Positions 1 to 11,100 of a stretch of DNA of 64,000 nt are shown here, one piece after another. The stretch covers positions 2,929,899 to 2,993,898 of the forward strand of contig JAGGNK010011003.1 of the NCBI GenBank assembly GCA_017590115.1. The letters are read 5' to 3'. This DNA is from Montifringilla adamsi. Its lineage: Eukaryota > Chordata > Aves > Passeriformes > Passeridae. Position 1 is the first letter of the stretch. Every line of letters begins with the position of its first letter. Made by a program: the position numbers and the translations under genes. The notes under the pieces were generated by a model. The model was given only the letters and a program-made list of their open reading frames with translations, had not been told where the DNA came from and ran no database searches.

Positions 1-149
1 CTCGCACCGGGGCCTCGGGCCGGGCGGGGCGGGACCTGGGGCGGGGCCGGGCCATGGCCGTGCCCCCGCAGGCGGCGGTCGGGGGCTGCGGCCGCTGGGG
101 GCCGCTGTGTCGGCCCTGCCCGGGAACGGGAACGGAGAGAGCGGCCGAG

Positions 150-300
150 CACGGACACACGGGCACAGACATGGGGACACAGACACGGGGACACAGACAT
201 ACGGACAGACAGACATGGACAGACAGACACGCTGACACGGGCACGGACACCCGGACTCACGGAGACTCACGCACACGGACAGACAGACGTGGGCAGTCTC
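150..300. repeat. Degenerate GACA/GGACACA simple repeat
   Basis: Short imperfect units of the type GGACACA, GACAGACA and ACGGACA run through this stretch of the CpG island. It is low-complexity sequence; no coding meaning is claimed. Confidence 0.7.
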
Positions 301-378
301 GCACACACAGCCACAGCCACAGCCACGTGCATTCCGTGGCGCTGTCACTCGTGTCCGCGCGCTCCGTGCAGCGCACGA

Positions 379-520
379 GGGGGGGGGGGGCGCTTGTCCT
401 TGTCCTTATCACTGTCCTTGTCTCTGTCTTTGTCTTTATCCTTGTCCTTGTCTTTGTCCTTGTCTTTATCCTTGTCCTTGGCATTGCCCTTGCCCTTGTC
501 CTTGTTCCCGCCCTGGCTCC
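379..520. repeat. G12 run followed by a TTGTCC hexamer minisatellite
   Basis: A run of 12 G at 379-390 is followed by a hexamer array of TTGTCC with TTGTCT, TTATCC and TTGCCC variants, to about 516. Because the unit is 6 bp, frames stay open on both strands (Leu/Val/Phe on plus, a Lys-Asp repeat on minus). I do not treat those open frames as genes. Confidence 0.8.
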
Positions 521-740
521 CGGGGTGCCCGGCGGGATCCCCGCTCCCGCTGCCCGGTCCCGGCGGGGCCGGAGCCGCTCGCTGCTCCCCGGCGGCCGCA
601 CGGTGCTGTCGGTGACCGGAGCAGCGCCGGTCACCCGCCGGGGTTCGGCGCTGCTGGCAGCGCTCCCGTAGGAGCCCCGGGGCTGCTCCGCCAGGGAATA
701 CCGGCCCGGGCGGGGCACCGCGGGGAGCGAGGCACCGGCG

Positions 741-1635
741 GCCTTTGCACCACGTGCTCTGAGTTATCTTTTCTTTTTCCCCCTTATTAAACTTTATCTC
801 ACCCCGGGCATTTTTCCCCTCATGTTTGGTCTTCCAGTTCTCTCCCGCCACGCCCCCGGGATAAGGAAGGAGGTGCCTTCCTTCAGCACCGGGTCAACCT
901 GCCACGACGGGGAAGGACCCAGCAACTAACAGCCATGTAAGATGGAAAAATGGGAGCAATTTGGAGAGTTAAATGCTGATTTATTCTAAAACAGAAACAT
1001 TATTAAACTTCCTCTGCAAGAAGAAACTCTCTTATTGAAATCTCGTCTTCAGTTGTGGAGCTGGGTTTCGGAAGAGTTTACTCATAATGGCACTAACACG
1101 GTCTCTGATAACCAGATTAATTTATTAATTATTAAACCTGCTTTCAGGTTTTGCCTGCTGGGCTGGCCATGTAGTCTGGTACAAGATTTGTTCTCGAGGA
1201 CTAGCTCATGTAAGTGACATATTTGATTAGTGCAGTAGTTGCTGTGTCTCAGTTAATTGTATCATCAAATGTGACCTCTGAGTTTCTGCATCAGCAGCCC
1301 TCTTGAATTCTGCCGTTTGACTCTGCCTCGCGTACACTGCAGGATTAAGCATTTTGATTCCAGCTCTATATGGTTTCTCACCAAAAACCCTGGAAGTGAT
1401 TGCCCACTGAAGAGGAACTGCAAACAAAGCTCTGGGGGCTGCACCTGCTCGGGCAGGCTGTGGACTGTCACATCATAACCCCTAAGAAATCAGATGCAGA
1501 ATTCTTACCAGCAGGTTGTGTAGAAACTTTTTTTTGTGGTTTCTTAGAGTAACTAAAGGACTACTTTGCTCTCAAAGTAGGATGGAAGAGATGTGTTCAG
1601 AAGGAGAGACGTGTTCAGAAGAAGGCAGACACTTT
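741..1635. other. Intergenic spacer between CpG island and CAMTA1 3'UTR
   Basis: Ordinary AT-rich sequence. Minus-strand AATAAA hexamers occur at 980-985 and 1121-1126 and could serve as more distal CAMTA1 poly(A) signals. Nothing else is recognisable. Confidence 0.45.
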
Positions 1636-1654
1636 GTATGGGGAAATTTTCTTT

Positions 1655-1660
1655 TTTAAT
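1655..1660 (-). promoter_or_regulatory. CAMTA1: Candidate poly(A) signal ATTAAA for CAMTA1
   Basis: On the minus strand this reads ATTAAA, the commonest variant poly(A) signal. It is followed after about 20 nt by a GT-containing stretch. Its position gives a 3'UTR length close to that of mammalian CAMTA1. Tandem or alternative signals are present, so this is only the best guess. Confidence 0.4.
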
Positions 1661-3233
1661 TTACAGCAGAAAGAATATAAAGCATTCAGAAAACATTTTC
1701 CATATTTTAAGGGCAATTCAAAACATTTTGCATGGTTCCAGCAGCTGAGTTCTTCAACAGATCCATTGATTCAGTGATGCTTTACATGCACAGTTACAAA
1801 AATAAAACTTACAAAAGAGAAGACATCTATACTAGTTTTACATGCAAGTCTTGGGGACCCCCCATTGGGCACCAGCTATTGTGTGGAACTGCCATAAGCG
1901 TGCAACCAGAGAGGGGGTTCATGTTATATTCTGTATTTCTTTCACACAGTATTACTGCTGTCGAATGTGTTTCACAAAGGAGCGATTCTATTCTCAGAAG
2001 ACAGAAGATCTGGCTCCTGGCACTTGGGAATTTGAATTTTCCTAGAAAGCTGCACTTACTTATCTTAGGTGAAAATGTTAAGTTCCACAACCAAGAAGAG
2101 GGTTCGAAGAATCACTTCACTGCGGGGGAGTGCTGCTCCCTCCGCAGGGACACACTGAAGGGTTACGGCCCGACACAACAAAGCACTTGGGAGCTGCCCT
2201 GGCTGCAGGCATGCCAGGAGTCCTGCAGCTGTGCTGCAGAACTGCCTGCACGCTTCACAGCCAGCACAGCCTTAAACGTTTGGCTGAAGCAGGATCTGGA
2301 TTAGTAGATACACCACCAGGCCCATGGATCTGGAAGAGTAATTTGAAATAGCTCTGTATATTACTGAATCGTTTGCTGTAAAGACAAGGAGTTAAAACGT
2401 TTCCACTGAGGTCACTACTCTTGTTAGGAATAGATCAATTCTATATTGTCACATATTGGTTAATGGGTGCAATATTTCAGTTTCAAAATGTCAAGAGTTC
2501 TTCCAGTACTAATACAGAGCATTTCCAATTCATTCCAAAGGAGATTCTTCAGCGTCTCCTGTTCTGTTTTGGCGTGAGAGGAAAATCTAATGGTCAAGGT
2601 TCCAATTGCAGACAGTAAATCAGGCTACGAGGCTGCCCACAGGCACAGTGTGAGCGCCAGGCCATTTGTTTTGCTTTTTTCCCTTTTTTTAAAATTGAAT
2701 CAGGTCATAAAGCAGCAGTTCAGAAATGTACAAGAGAATTCTGATAATGAGCTATAGCACATCTACTGTAATTCAATGCTGGCAGTGAAAAGAAGTAATT
2801 AAAAACAGGTACAATTATAGAAAAGGCACCAAGAGCACTGACCCCAGTTTTTTTGCCACAATCTTTGTTTTTACTCTTCTTTTAAAGACACCAGTTTCAA
2901 AGCTTCCTATGTGTGAATATTTTTTGGCTTCACAACAAGCCTTGCGTTTAAACATTGCAGTTGGTGGCCGGGATCAAGCAAGAACAACTATTCCAAAACT
3001 AACAATCTCCAATTTACACAAGTTCATTCAGAAATTTTAAACTGCCACGAGCGAGACAAACAGACAGGAGCAGTTTCTGATCTCAGACACATGTACGTGA
3101 CCCACAAGTAATGACACGGACTTCAGGAGTTTCTTCCCTTACATTCCTGTGTAATGAAGATCAGAACTGGTTCCCATTGTTGAGAATCTGTGACAGTTTT
3201 AAATTAGTAGCTCAATTTTAAAAAAATCTAATT

Positions 3234-3240
3234 TCTTTGG
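3234..3240 (-). promoter_or_regulatory. miR-9 seed-type site (7mer-A1) in 3'UTR
   Basis: In the transcript sense this is CCAAAGA, a 7mer-A1 match to the miR-9-5p seed. CAMTA1 has been reported as a miR-9 target in human cells. A single 7-mer in 3.5 kb is expected by chance at appreciable frequency, so the support is weak. Confidence 0.25.
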
Positions 3241-3544
3241 CTCCTCACTATGTGGAAATAGCAATATACCATGACACCCCTACAGGATCAGTTTGCATCT
3301 TTTTTTTTTTTTAAGTTTTACTTAATTTTTTAAAATTTTTTGTGCAATTTTTATTACATTTTCTGACTTCCAGCAGGAGATATGAAAATGTGAAACATAT
3401 TTTCTACTTTCGTACTATTTATTTATTTTTTTTCATTTTATGTTCATTCTAAGTGTTCTTTATTGGAGTGAGTGTATGGTGTTAAGCTAGATACGGTTTT
3501 TGTACTCTTATGATTATCTGCTTTGCAAAAGTAACTTAATTTTC

Positions 3545-3800
3545 TTAAGCAATATTAGCATTCACATTACTTGGCACCATTGGCAAAAAAAAAAAAGAAA
3601 AAAGAAAAAAAAAAAGACGGGGGTAAAAAAAAAAGAAGGAAGGAATACATAAATTAAACCCAACTGAACCAAACTCCTGGTAGCCAAAATCAAATGTAAA
3701 CATATCCTTTTTTTCTTTTTTTTTTTTTTTTAAAGTAATGTTGCTCTGCCTTTTTTTTCCTAAGTCTAAATACAGTAGCTCTTTTTTTGCCATTTAGTCA
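3545..3800. repeat. A-rich and T-rich low-complexity tracts in 3'UTR
   Basis: A-runs broken by single G (about 3583-3645) are followed by T-runs (about 3710-3735 and 3751-3790). They generate a spurious Lys/Phe-rich frame and no gene. Confidence 0.7.
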
Positions 3801-3948
3801 TGCTTTAGCAAAAATGTTCTTCTAAAGAACATTTAAAATAAAGTTTCTTATAGTGAAATAAAGTTTTTGTTTCATTTTACAGACCATAGCCACTAATGCT
3901 TTGCTTTGTTCATTTCTTTTTCTTGAGTTCATGCACATATCTCTTTAA

Positions 3949-3965
3949 TATATACAATATGTACA
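3949..3965 (-). promoter_or_regulatory. CAMTA1: Two adjacent Pumilio response elements
   Basis: In the transcript sense the sequence holds TGTACATA (3958-3965) and TGTATATA (3949-3956), separated by one base. Both match the UGUANAUA consensus bound by PUM1/PUM2, which promote mRNA decay or translational repression. A third copy lies at 4125-4132. They are in the CAMTA1 3'UTR, so post-transcriptional repression is the inferred role. Confidence 0.55.
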
Positions 3966-4124
3966 AACAATACATCCACACTCTTCTCGTTCATTCAGAC
4001 AAAACTATACAAATAATAATTTTATCTTGCCAAGTTATTGACCCTTTGTGAATAAAATATTTAGTAATTAATCAATATATTCCCTTTCAAATATTTTTTT
4101 CTCATTTTCCATTTCTACCTTCTA

Positions 4125-4132
4125 TATATACA
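4125..4132 (-). promoter_or_regulatory. CAMTA1: Third Pumilio response element
   Basis: The transcript sense reads TGTATATA, a perfect UGUANAUA match, about 160 nt upstream in the mRNA of the adjacent pair at 3949-3965. Confidence 0.5.
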
Positions 4133-5109
4133 GAAACTGCCCAGATTTTGATGAAGTAGCCAAAATAAGAAATTTACTGGCCAGAATGCAGCACCACTGA
4201 TCTTTAGGTGGCATAAAATGTCCAGGCAACATATGTACGTGACTGCAAAATGACAAGAGGTTTGACAAGTACATAAGAGAAAAAGCTACATGTTTTACAA
4301 ATTATTTGAGAACTTAATTAAAACAATAGTACATGAAGGTAAGGCTAGAAAATAAAGTGCTGAATATGAGAGAAAGTACATGACAGTTGATATGTTTGCA
4401 GGTTCTAGTAAAAATACAAAAAAAAAAGTGTAAAACTTGCTTAAGCTGCTCTCTCCATTCCTCATGCAATACCCGTGTCTCTCATACACCAAACCCCTCC
4501 TGTAAGTTCCCACGGGATGTATTAAAAACCTGCAGATTTAAAAAGTTGCATTAAGTGTGCTGTAGAGGTTTAAATAAAACACAAAGGACAGGAGTGCGAA
4601 GGAAATGAGGATGCATGGACCCAATAAAGATGTACTGATCTAAGCCCCTCCACTGAGACTCTCAAAGCTTCAGTTTCTTGGAGATGACTGACAGGTGCAG
4701 GAACAGCATTCTTGTGTTGCTTGTGCATTCCCACCTTTTCTGAACAATATTTTTGGTATAATATTTGTACAGTTCCACGTTGTTTAATACAGCCCTATAT
4801 GAAAAGGATAATTAATCGCTTCTTCCTTCCTCCTCGGAGAATGAAGCAACTCACAATTTCCTCCTGGTGTCTTGTTTTCCCCACGATCCAACAGAAGATT
4901 GAGTTCCAAGATGTCTTGCTGAACAAATTAAAAGTTGTCCATGAAAGTGCAAATGCAATGACCAAAACATTACTGTTAAAATCCTGCAGCTGGTATTTCC
5001 AGAACTGCAGTGGGTATTTTTGTTGTTGTTGCATGTCTCTGCTAAAAACAGAAAATGAAAACAGTCTGAAAAGCAATGTCACATTGCTACGGGATGCTGC
5101 TGCGTATCT

Positions 5110-5142
5110 TCAAGTTCCTTGGCCTTTTTCAATTCTTTCACT
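5110..5142 (-). CDS. CAMTA1: CAMTA1 last coding exon (two possible frames)
   Basis: The acceptor TTTTTTCAG ends at 5143. When the 31-nt microexon is included this exon is read as SERIEKGQGT and stops at 5110-5112, matching the known canonical CAMTA1 C-terminus. When the microexon is skipped, the AG left over from the exon at 19192-19266 joins the first base here, giving R then VKELKKAKEL and EDTQQHPVAM, with the stop at 5079-5081. The second tail resembles the CAMTA2 end (a Glu-Leu-Lys / Glu-Leu-Glu pattern), from memory. Confidence 0.93.
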   Translation of the reverse strand, partial: SERIEKGQGT

Positions 5143-8100
5143 CTGAAAAAACAAAGAGGAGCTATGTAACACTTCTACACCACATCTCTTGAAGACAGAA
5201 CAATCAAAAGGATTCATCACTCCAGCCTCCCGTGCAGAAGAGGCAGCTCCCAGAGACACGACAGGAAGGCAACACCTTCCCAACACCATAAACAGTTGGA
5301 AGCGCAAGAATGGGCCACTGGAGATCCCAGACAAACACCTTTGGAGAGACACACTTGGTTCCACTGCTTTTCCCCAGTACTGGCAACTACATCTGGGCTT
5401 CCTTCTGATGTCAGCCTGAGTGCTTGGGGTTCCCTGGACTGCTGGTCCCCTCCTGACCCTGCAGCTGCTCACCCCAAAGGGGCTGCTCAGTGCTGACCCT
5501 TTTCTCCACACAGTGCTCAGGCAGTGACAGCACAGTGGGGGAAAATCAGCCTGTCCAGCTTGGAAAGGAAGCCTGGAGTTTATTGAGAGCCTCACAGAAG
5601 AAAGTGTTTATGTACAAGCACAAGAACTGGTATGGGTGTGAAGAAAGGCGCTTTGTTTCACGAGCACTCCAGCTGCTGTGCCCCTGTGTTTTATCATGCT
5701 GTTGGCAGCAGGTTTGGTGTCGTCCCAGCAGTGCAGGATGCTGGATGCTGTGTGCCAAGGGAGATGAACCTACAGTGTGGAAGTCACTCTTCCTATGTGG
5801 CCAGTTCTCAACTTTCCCAAAGGCACGCCATACATTACCTCCTCTAACTCATCAACTCAAGAACTAAACCATCACTGAAAGCTGAAAGAGTTAAAAATTA
5901 AATTAAAGGGTGAAAAGAAGGGAATAATTTCAATCCCGTCAAATGAAACACAGCTCTGCACTGGAGCTGGGGCAGCAGGAAACCCTTCTGCTCAGGCTGA
6001 GAACTTGGCTGTGTGCAGTGCAAAGGAGCCAGACCAAATCCAAAGGCATTCCTGTGCTGCCCAGCTGTGCTTGGGGCTGGCTCTGCCTCCGCTTGCAGGG
6101 AGTTCCTCTGCAGTGAGATCCCTTTCCCACCTGCCTCCATGTGTCTTCCCTCTGCTCCTGCAAGGGGAACTCCCCTGTAAAAGGAGCAGATTACAGCAAA
6201 AAAAACAAAAAACCAAAAAAAAACGTGATTTAGCTAAGCATGTATAGGCTCAAGTGCTCATGTGATGCTGCAAAAACTTGAAATGACAAGTAACAAAGGT
6301 ATAGTACAAAAAATAAATAGTGTCAGAGATGCAAGTCTGTGTAATGCAACCAGCTACAAGTGAAAGAATGTAACAAAGCCCAAGTAAATAAAAGTAAGAA
6401 AACATGTCAGGAGAGCTGAGCAGCAGCAGTGACAGTTTGTAGCTACTGTGCACAGACTTACACCCACACATCTTTTGGCTCTTGCACCAGCCTGCTAATG
6501 TAAGGACAGAATGAAGGCTATAAATGGATCTCTATAAATACACCTCCATTTCACCATTTTATTTATTCATTTTTCTGCATGTACTATTAGTCAGAACCAC
6601 AGTGAAAAGGGAGCTGGCTGCTTTTACCTCTGTTTTAGCTGACTCAAAGGCTCCAGCACTCAAATGCATTCTCAGTATTTGTGAAATGTGGCCAACAGGG
6701 ACCAAATCAGACTAACCTGTATGCAGGGTAGACCTTTGTTAATTATCCTAATTTCAATATCCTGGAGAATATAATGTATGGAAAGACAGGGGGCTCTGCT
6801 AGCCAAGTGCACACGGTGTGTTCAGAGTCTGAGGGCACTGACATTGCTGAAATCCAAGCCCAGCAGGCTCTCCCAGGTGCCAAGCAGTGCTCTGGTCCCA
6901 GGCTGAGGAAGGGACAAGGAGCCAACAGCACCAGGGGTTCTCAGTTCCTGCCTGGACAGTGCCATGCTGAGCCTGACTGCTGCTACAGCTTTACAGAGAA
7001 TCTTCTACAGGAACATTTTGGCTCCACACAAGCTGGTGTCTAAAAGAGCCTGTTGACATCAAGAGAGTGGAGGCTTCAGCACTGCACAGAAGGCAGCAAC
7101 AAGCCTCTAAGTTTGTTCTCTAAGAGTTCTAAGTTCACTGGGGTTCTTTATGCTGGGTACAGCCAGATCCCCTTTTCATTGCAGGAAACACAGGAGGGCT
7201 GACACAGTAAGCCAAAACAGTGACAAATGACAAGTTACTCATATCCAGTATATCTACTTTTATTTTCTTGGTGAAGAAAAGCAGCCTCTCCCTTGAATTT
7301 TTAATTAGTATTTCTAGTAGTGCACCATTTAGAAGCAGGAGAGCCAGAATCCCTGGTGCTGTGCTAGAAAAGATGTTGTGCCTCTGTGCAATGGACAAAT
7401 TTTAAAGCTTAGATTAGCTGTGTTTAAGGTACCATCAATTAACGCATGATTTGCAGTGCAACTTCCAAGTGTTTTCTGTTGCACTTCAGTACTGTAATGT
7501 AAAATTAACCTGTTATTACAGATCTCTCACTGAGAACATGCACATTAAATAAGCTGGTGGCTCTTTCACTGAGACATGCTATTCCTTACTTTAGCACTTC
7601 ACATGCAAGGGCTACACTAACGAAGCACTTTCACTGGAAGAATGCAAGACATGCTTTGCTGCAAACTTCAACCTACAGCATGCAATATCTGTACTGGTGC
7701 ACAACTATTGCATCTGTTTGCCTGGAACACACATGCCAACAGGAGTTAATTACTGCAGCACTTAGCATTTGCACTGAAACAGGTCCTGGTTCAGAAAAAG
7801 AGAATCACAGAATCATAGAACATAAAGGGTTGGAAGGGACCTAGAAGATCTAGCCCCAACTCTCCTGCCATGGGCAGGGACACCTTCCACTATCCCAGGG
7901 TGCTCAAGGCCATATCCAACCTGCCCTTGAACATTTCCAGGGATGGGGCAGCCACAGCTCCTCTGGTAACTTATTCCAGTGTCTCATAATCCTCACAGAA
8001 AAAAAATTCTTCTTAATATCTAAACTAAAATTCCCCTCTTTCATTTTGTATAAATTACCCCTCACCCTACCACTACAGTTCTGGATGAAAAGTCCCTTTT

Positions 8101-11100
8101 CAGGTTCCCTGTAGCACCCTCCACACACTGAAGCTGCTGTGAGGTCTCCACCACCACCTTTTCTTCTCCAGGCTGAGCAGCCCCAACTTTCTCAGCCTGT
8201 CTTTGCAGGGGAGGTGCTCCAGTCCTCTCGTATCAACTTCATGGCATCCTTTGGACTTGCTCCAACAGTTCCATGTCCTTCTTTTGCTGGGGACACCAGA
8301 ATTGTGTGCAGGACTGACAAGAGCAGAGGGTGGGAAACCCCTTCTTCCCAGCTGGCCATGCTCCTCTGGATGCAGCCCAGGACACAATTGGATTCTGGGC
8401 TGGGAGCACTCAGTGCCAGCTCATGGAGCGTTTTTCATGAACCACAACCCAAGTTTTTCTCCACGGGGCTGTTTTCAATCACTTCTCCACCCAACCCGTC
8501 TGTGTATGTGGATTCCCCAGACCCAGGTGTAGGACCTTACACTTTACTTTGTCCCTGAGGTTTGCACAGTCCCACCTCTCCAGCCTGTGCAGGTCCCTCT
8601 GGATCCACCCCTTCCCTCCCACACAGCTCAGTAAGGTCAGCAAACTCACTGAGGGTGCCCTCAATCCCCCTGCCCATGATGTTGAACAGTAGCAGCCCCA
8701 CTGCTGACCCCACTCATCACTGGCCTCCACGTGGACCATAAACCACTGACCACAGCTCTTTGCATGTGGCCAACCAGCCAGTTCTTCATCCACCCATCCT
8801 CCAAACCACGTCCCTCCAATTTAGAGACAAGACTGTCATATAGGACAGTGTCAAACACTGCATTTGCAACGTTTTCCTTGGTCAGGTGGGATTAACATCA
8901 TTTACATGCAGGTGTAATAACTACTACTACTACTAATAACAAAGACACAAAAGAGTACAGAACTTCCCTAAGGGTATGAACTGAAATCTGCCACAGGTGC
9001 ATTACTGAAAGATGCTATTTAGTATATAATGGCTTAAAACAAACCCTGCATTCCACAGCATTTACACGCTTAGGCCTCAAGATGATAACCACCCAAATTC
9101 ACTAAGCTACCATATTTTCTTTATTAACCAGTCTCTGTTCAATGCAATAGTGTGTGTGTCCCACTGCAGCTGGGAGTGCAGGTAGGTACTGTGAGTCCTT
9201 TATTCCATTAACACACTGCCTGGTAGATTTGGAAACTTGCAGTCTGCAGCTGTCAGTCTCTCCTCCTCTCTCCCCTGGCATCCCAGGGCCAGCTCTGAAG
9301 TTCTTCCTTCTCCTTGGCAGCTGGTACAGGGCAGCCCTGCTCACCACGGGCTCTGCAGCAGGCACAGCCAAGTGAACTGAAATACCTCCAAATGTTACCA
9401 AAAATGGAACCAGCCCATGGCCAGAGTGTCACTGGGGAAGCTCTGAGGTGTTATTGTGAACCCCATGCTGCTTCCTCAAACCATGATGAGCAGGAGGTGC
9501 CAGAAACCAGTGCATGCACCAAGGTAATCATTATCTGAAATGCTTTGTCAAGAGAACCTAAAAATAATTGTCTTCAACCAATTCTTTCTTGGATAGCCTG
9601 CACTGCAAGCCTTTCCTGTGTCTTAGAAGTCCTTTCAGTCCTTTCTTAACTCTTCTTGAGTTTCTCACTCAGTGGCACTTGGTTTGGTTACAATGGCAAT
9701 GACTGGTATTTCCTCTTCATTAATACTCAGTGTAATAAACCCTCAACATTTTCAACTGCAGTTAAAAAATACAGGTTGACCAGGGAAGACTTGGACAAAT
9801 CAGGACCCTTGAGAATAGAAATCCCTTGAGTAAGTGCTGCTAGGAGAGATTTTAAGTGAACAGTATAGCACTGCCTTCATGCTGTAAGGCAATCTTCTTT
9901 GGTTGACGTTTTTCCAGTCTTAAACTGAGCAGGGAAGAGAACCAAAGTGTAGCATTTGCAGTTACAAGCATTAATAAACTGTTGCAAGGAAAAGAACACT
10001 ACTGGGATTTATAGAATTGAACAGCAAAAAGAATGTTCTTAGAGAAGATGTTTCAACCCAGTTTGGTAGACTTGCAGGGAGACTTTTTTTTTTTAAACAA
10101 CAGAGGAAATGAAGGCAATGAAAGTGACAGCAGCAGGCCAGGTGCTGCTGGATGGTGTGCAACCTCTCCAGGAGTCTACAAGCACTGTCACATTGGCTTG
10201 GATCACTTCTGGGAGTGCCTCCCTGAGCTGAATGAGGGCTGGAGTGAGGACAGCTCAAGTGATGCCCAGCTGCGAGTGGAGCACCCCAGAATGGGAAACA
10301 GGCCCTGACTTTTGCAGGTCTCCAAACAAAAAGCACCATCCTATGCCAACAGCTCTGGAACCATGCACAAAACTGCAAGGATTGTACATCTGATTTTGCA
10401 CTGGTGAAGCCTTGAACAAACAACCTCCCCAAATAACATATTCTCCAGACAGTAAGCGCTTCTAAGGCACAAAGTTATTCCCTCTGCAAGTGCTGAAGAG
10501 CAGATGGAAGGAAAAAGCACGTGCAATAGAGATGACCACTGCTAAGGTGTCTGAAATCACAGCCGTGATGCTGACGTACACAGAGGGAAGAGAAGATGAT
10601 TTCAAACATGAGCTTTGAACCCTGACTCTTGGGAGATACATCCTGGCTCCCAAACTGCTCCAGCCAGCCAAAGTTTCTGCCCCTCACACCTTGCTGCTCA
10701 CTTGGACAGAGTACAGGGGGTGCATCAGTATGTGCTGAAGCAATGTAGTAAGCAACAGCCCCAGCGAGTGGCAGCTCCTCTCCCCAAGCCCTCCCCAGTC
10801 CTGTACAGCTGTCAGCAGATGAACCAGCCCTACTCAGAAAAGGTCACAGCAAACAATGGCTTCATGGGTAAAGCATAACACAAAGCTGCTCCACCAGAGT
10901 GACTCCGGAATGCCCAGCCAGGGAAATGCTGAATGAGTCCAAATGCTGAAGATCAGTTTACAGGACAGGGTGCAAGAGCCAGAGAAGGCTGGCTGGCGAG
11001 TTACCTGTTGCTCTGAGAGCTGAACTGGCCTGTGGGATATTTAAGACAAGGGAGATCTTGCCTTTTTCCAGATACCTCATTTAGGCAGCAAAACAAAAAA

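Larger units (their letters stand above)
1..740. promoter_or_regulatory. CpG island beyond the CAMTA1 3' end
   Basis: This stretch is very GC- and CpG-rich, unlike the AT-rich DNA that follows it. It contains GC boxes, NotI-like GCGGCCGC cores and simple repeats. Such islands usually mark promoters. It lies about 0.9 kb past the proposed CAMTA1 poly(A) site. In vertebrates the next gene in the same orientation is VAMP3, so this may be its promoter or first exon; that is inference from synteny. I could not identify a VAMP3 coding exon here. The open frames across it are explained by repeats and high GC. Confidence 0.6.
1636..5109 (-). other. CAMTA1: CAMTA1 3' untranslated region (distal end inferred)
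   Basis: This follows the main CAMTA1 stop codon (5110-5112) inside the last exon. It is AT-rich with long T and A runs and has no convincing coding frame. A minus-strand ATTAAA at 1655-1660 could direct cleavage near 1635, giving a 3'UTR of about 3.4-3.5 kb, similar to the roughly 3 kb known for mammalian CAMTA1. Other hexamers (3350-3355, 3418-3427, 3459-3464) could give shorter forms. The last 30 nt of the alternative reading frame (stop at 5079) overlap its start. The exact end cannot be fixed without RNA data. Confidence 0.55.

Noticed and set aside
54..851. Lys-Asp-repeat and Leu/Val-repeat frames at the left end
   Set aside because: Produced by the TTGTCC hexamer array and the high GC of the island.
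1732..2304. 190-codon plus-strand frame
   Set aside because: Antisense to the CAMTA1 3'UTR, with no recognisable domain, no splice evidence and no promoter.
8479..8858. Open frames with reverse-transcriptase-like motifs
   Set aside because: Remnants of the truncated CR1 element, not a host gene.
11001..11045. Possible 25-nt exon on minus with CCCACAG acceptor and GTAACT donor (near 11005-11029)
   Set aside because: Splice-like flanks of this quality occur by chance in 9 kb of intron, and it does not match any CAMTA1 segment I know.
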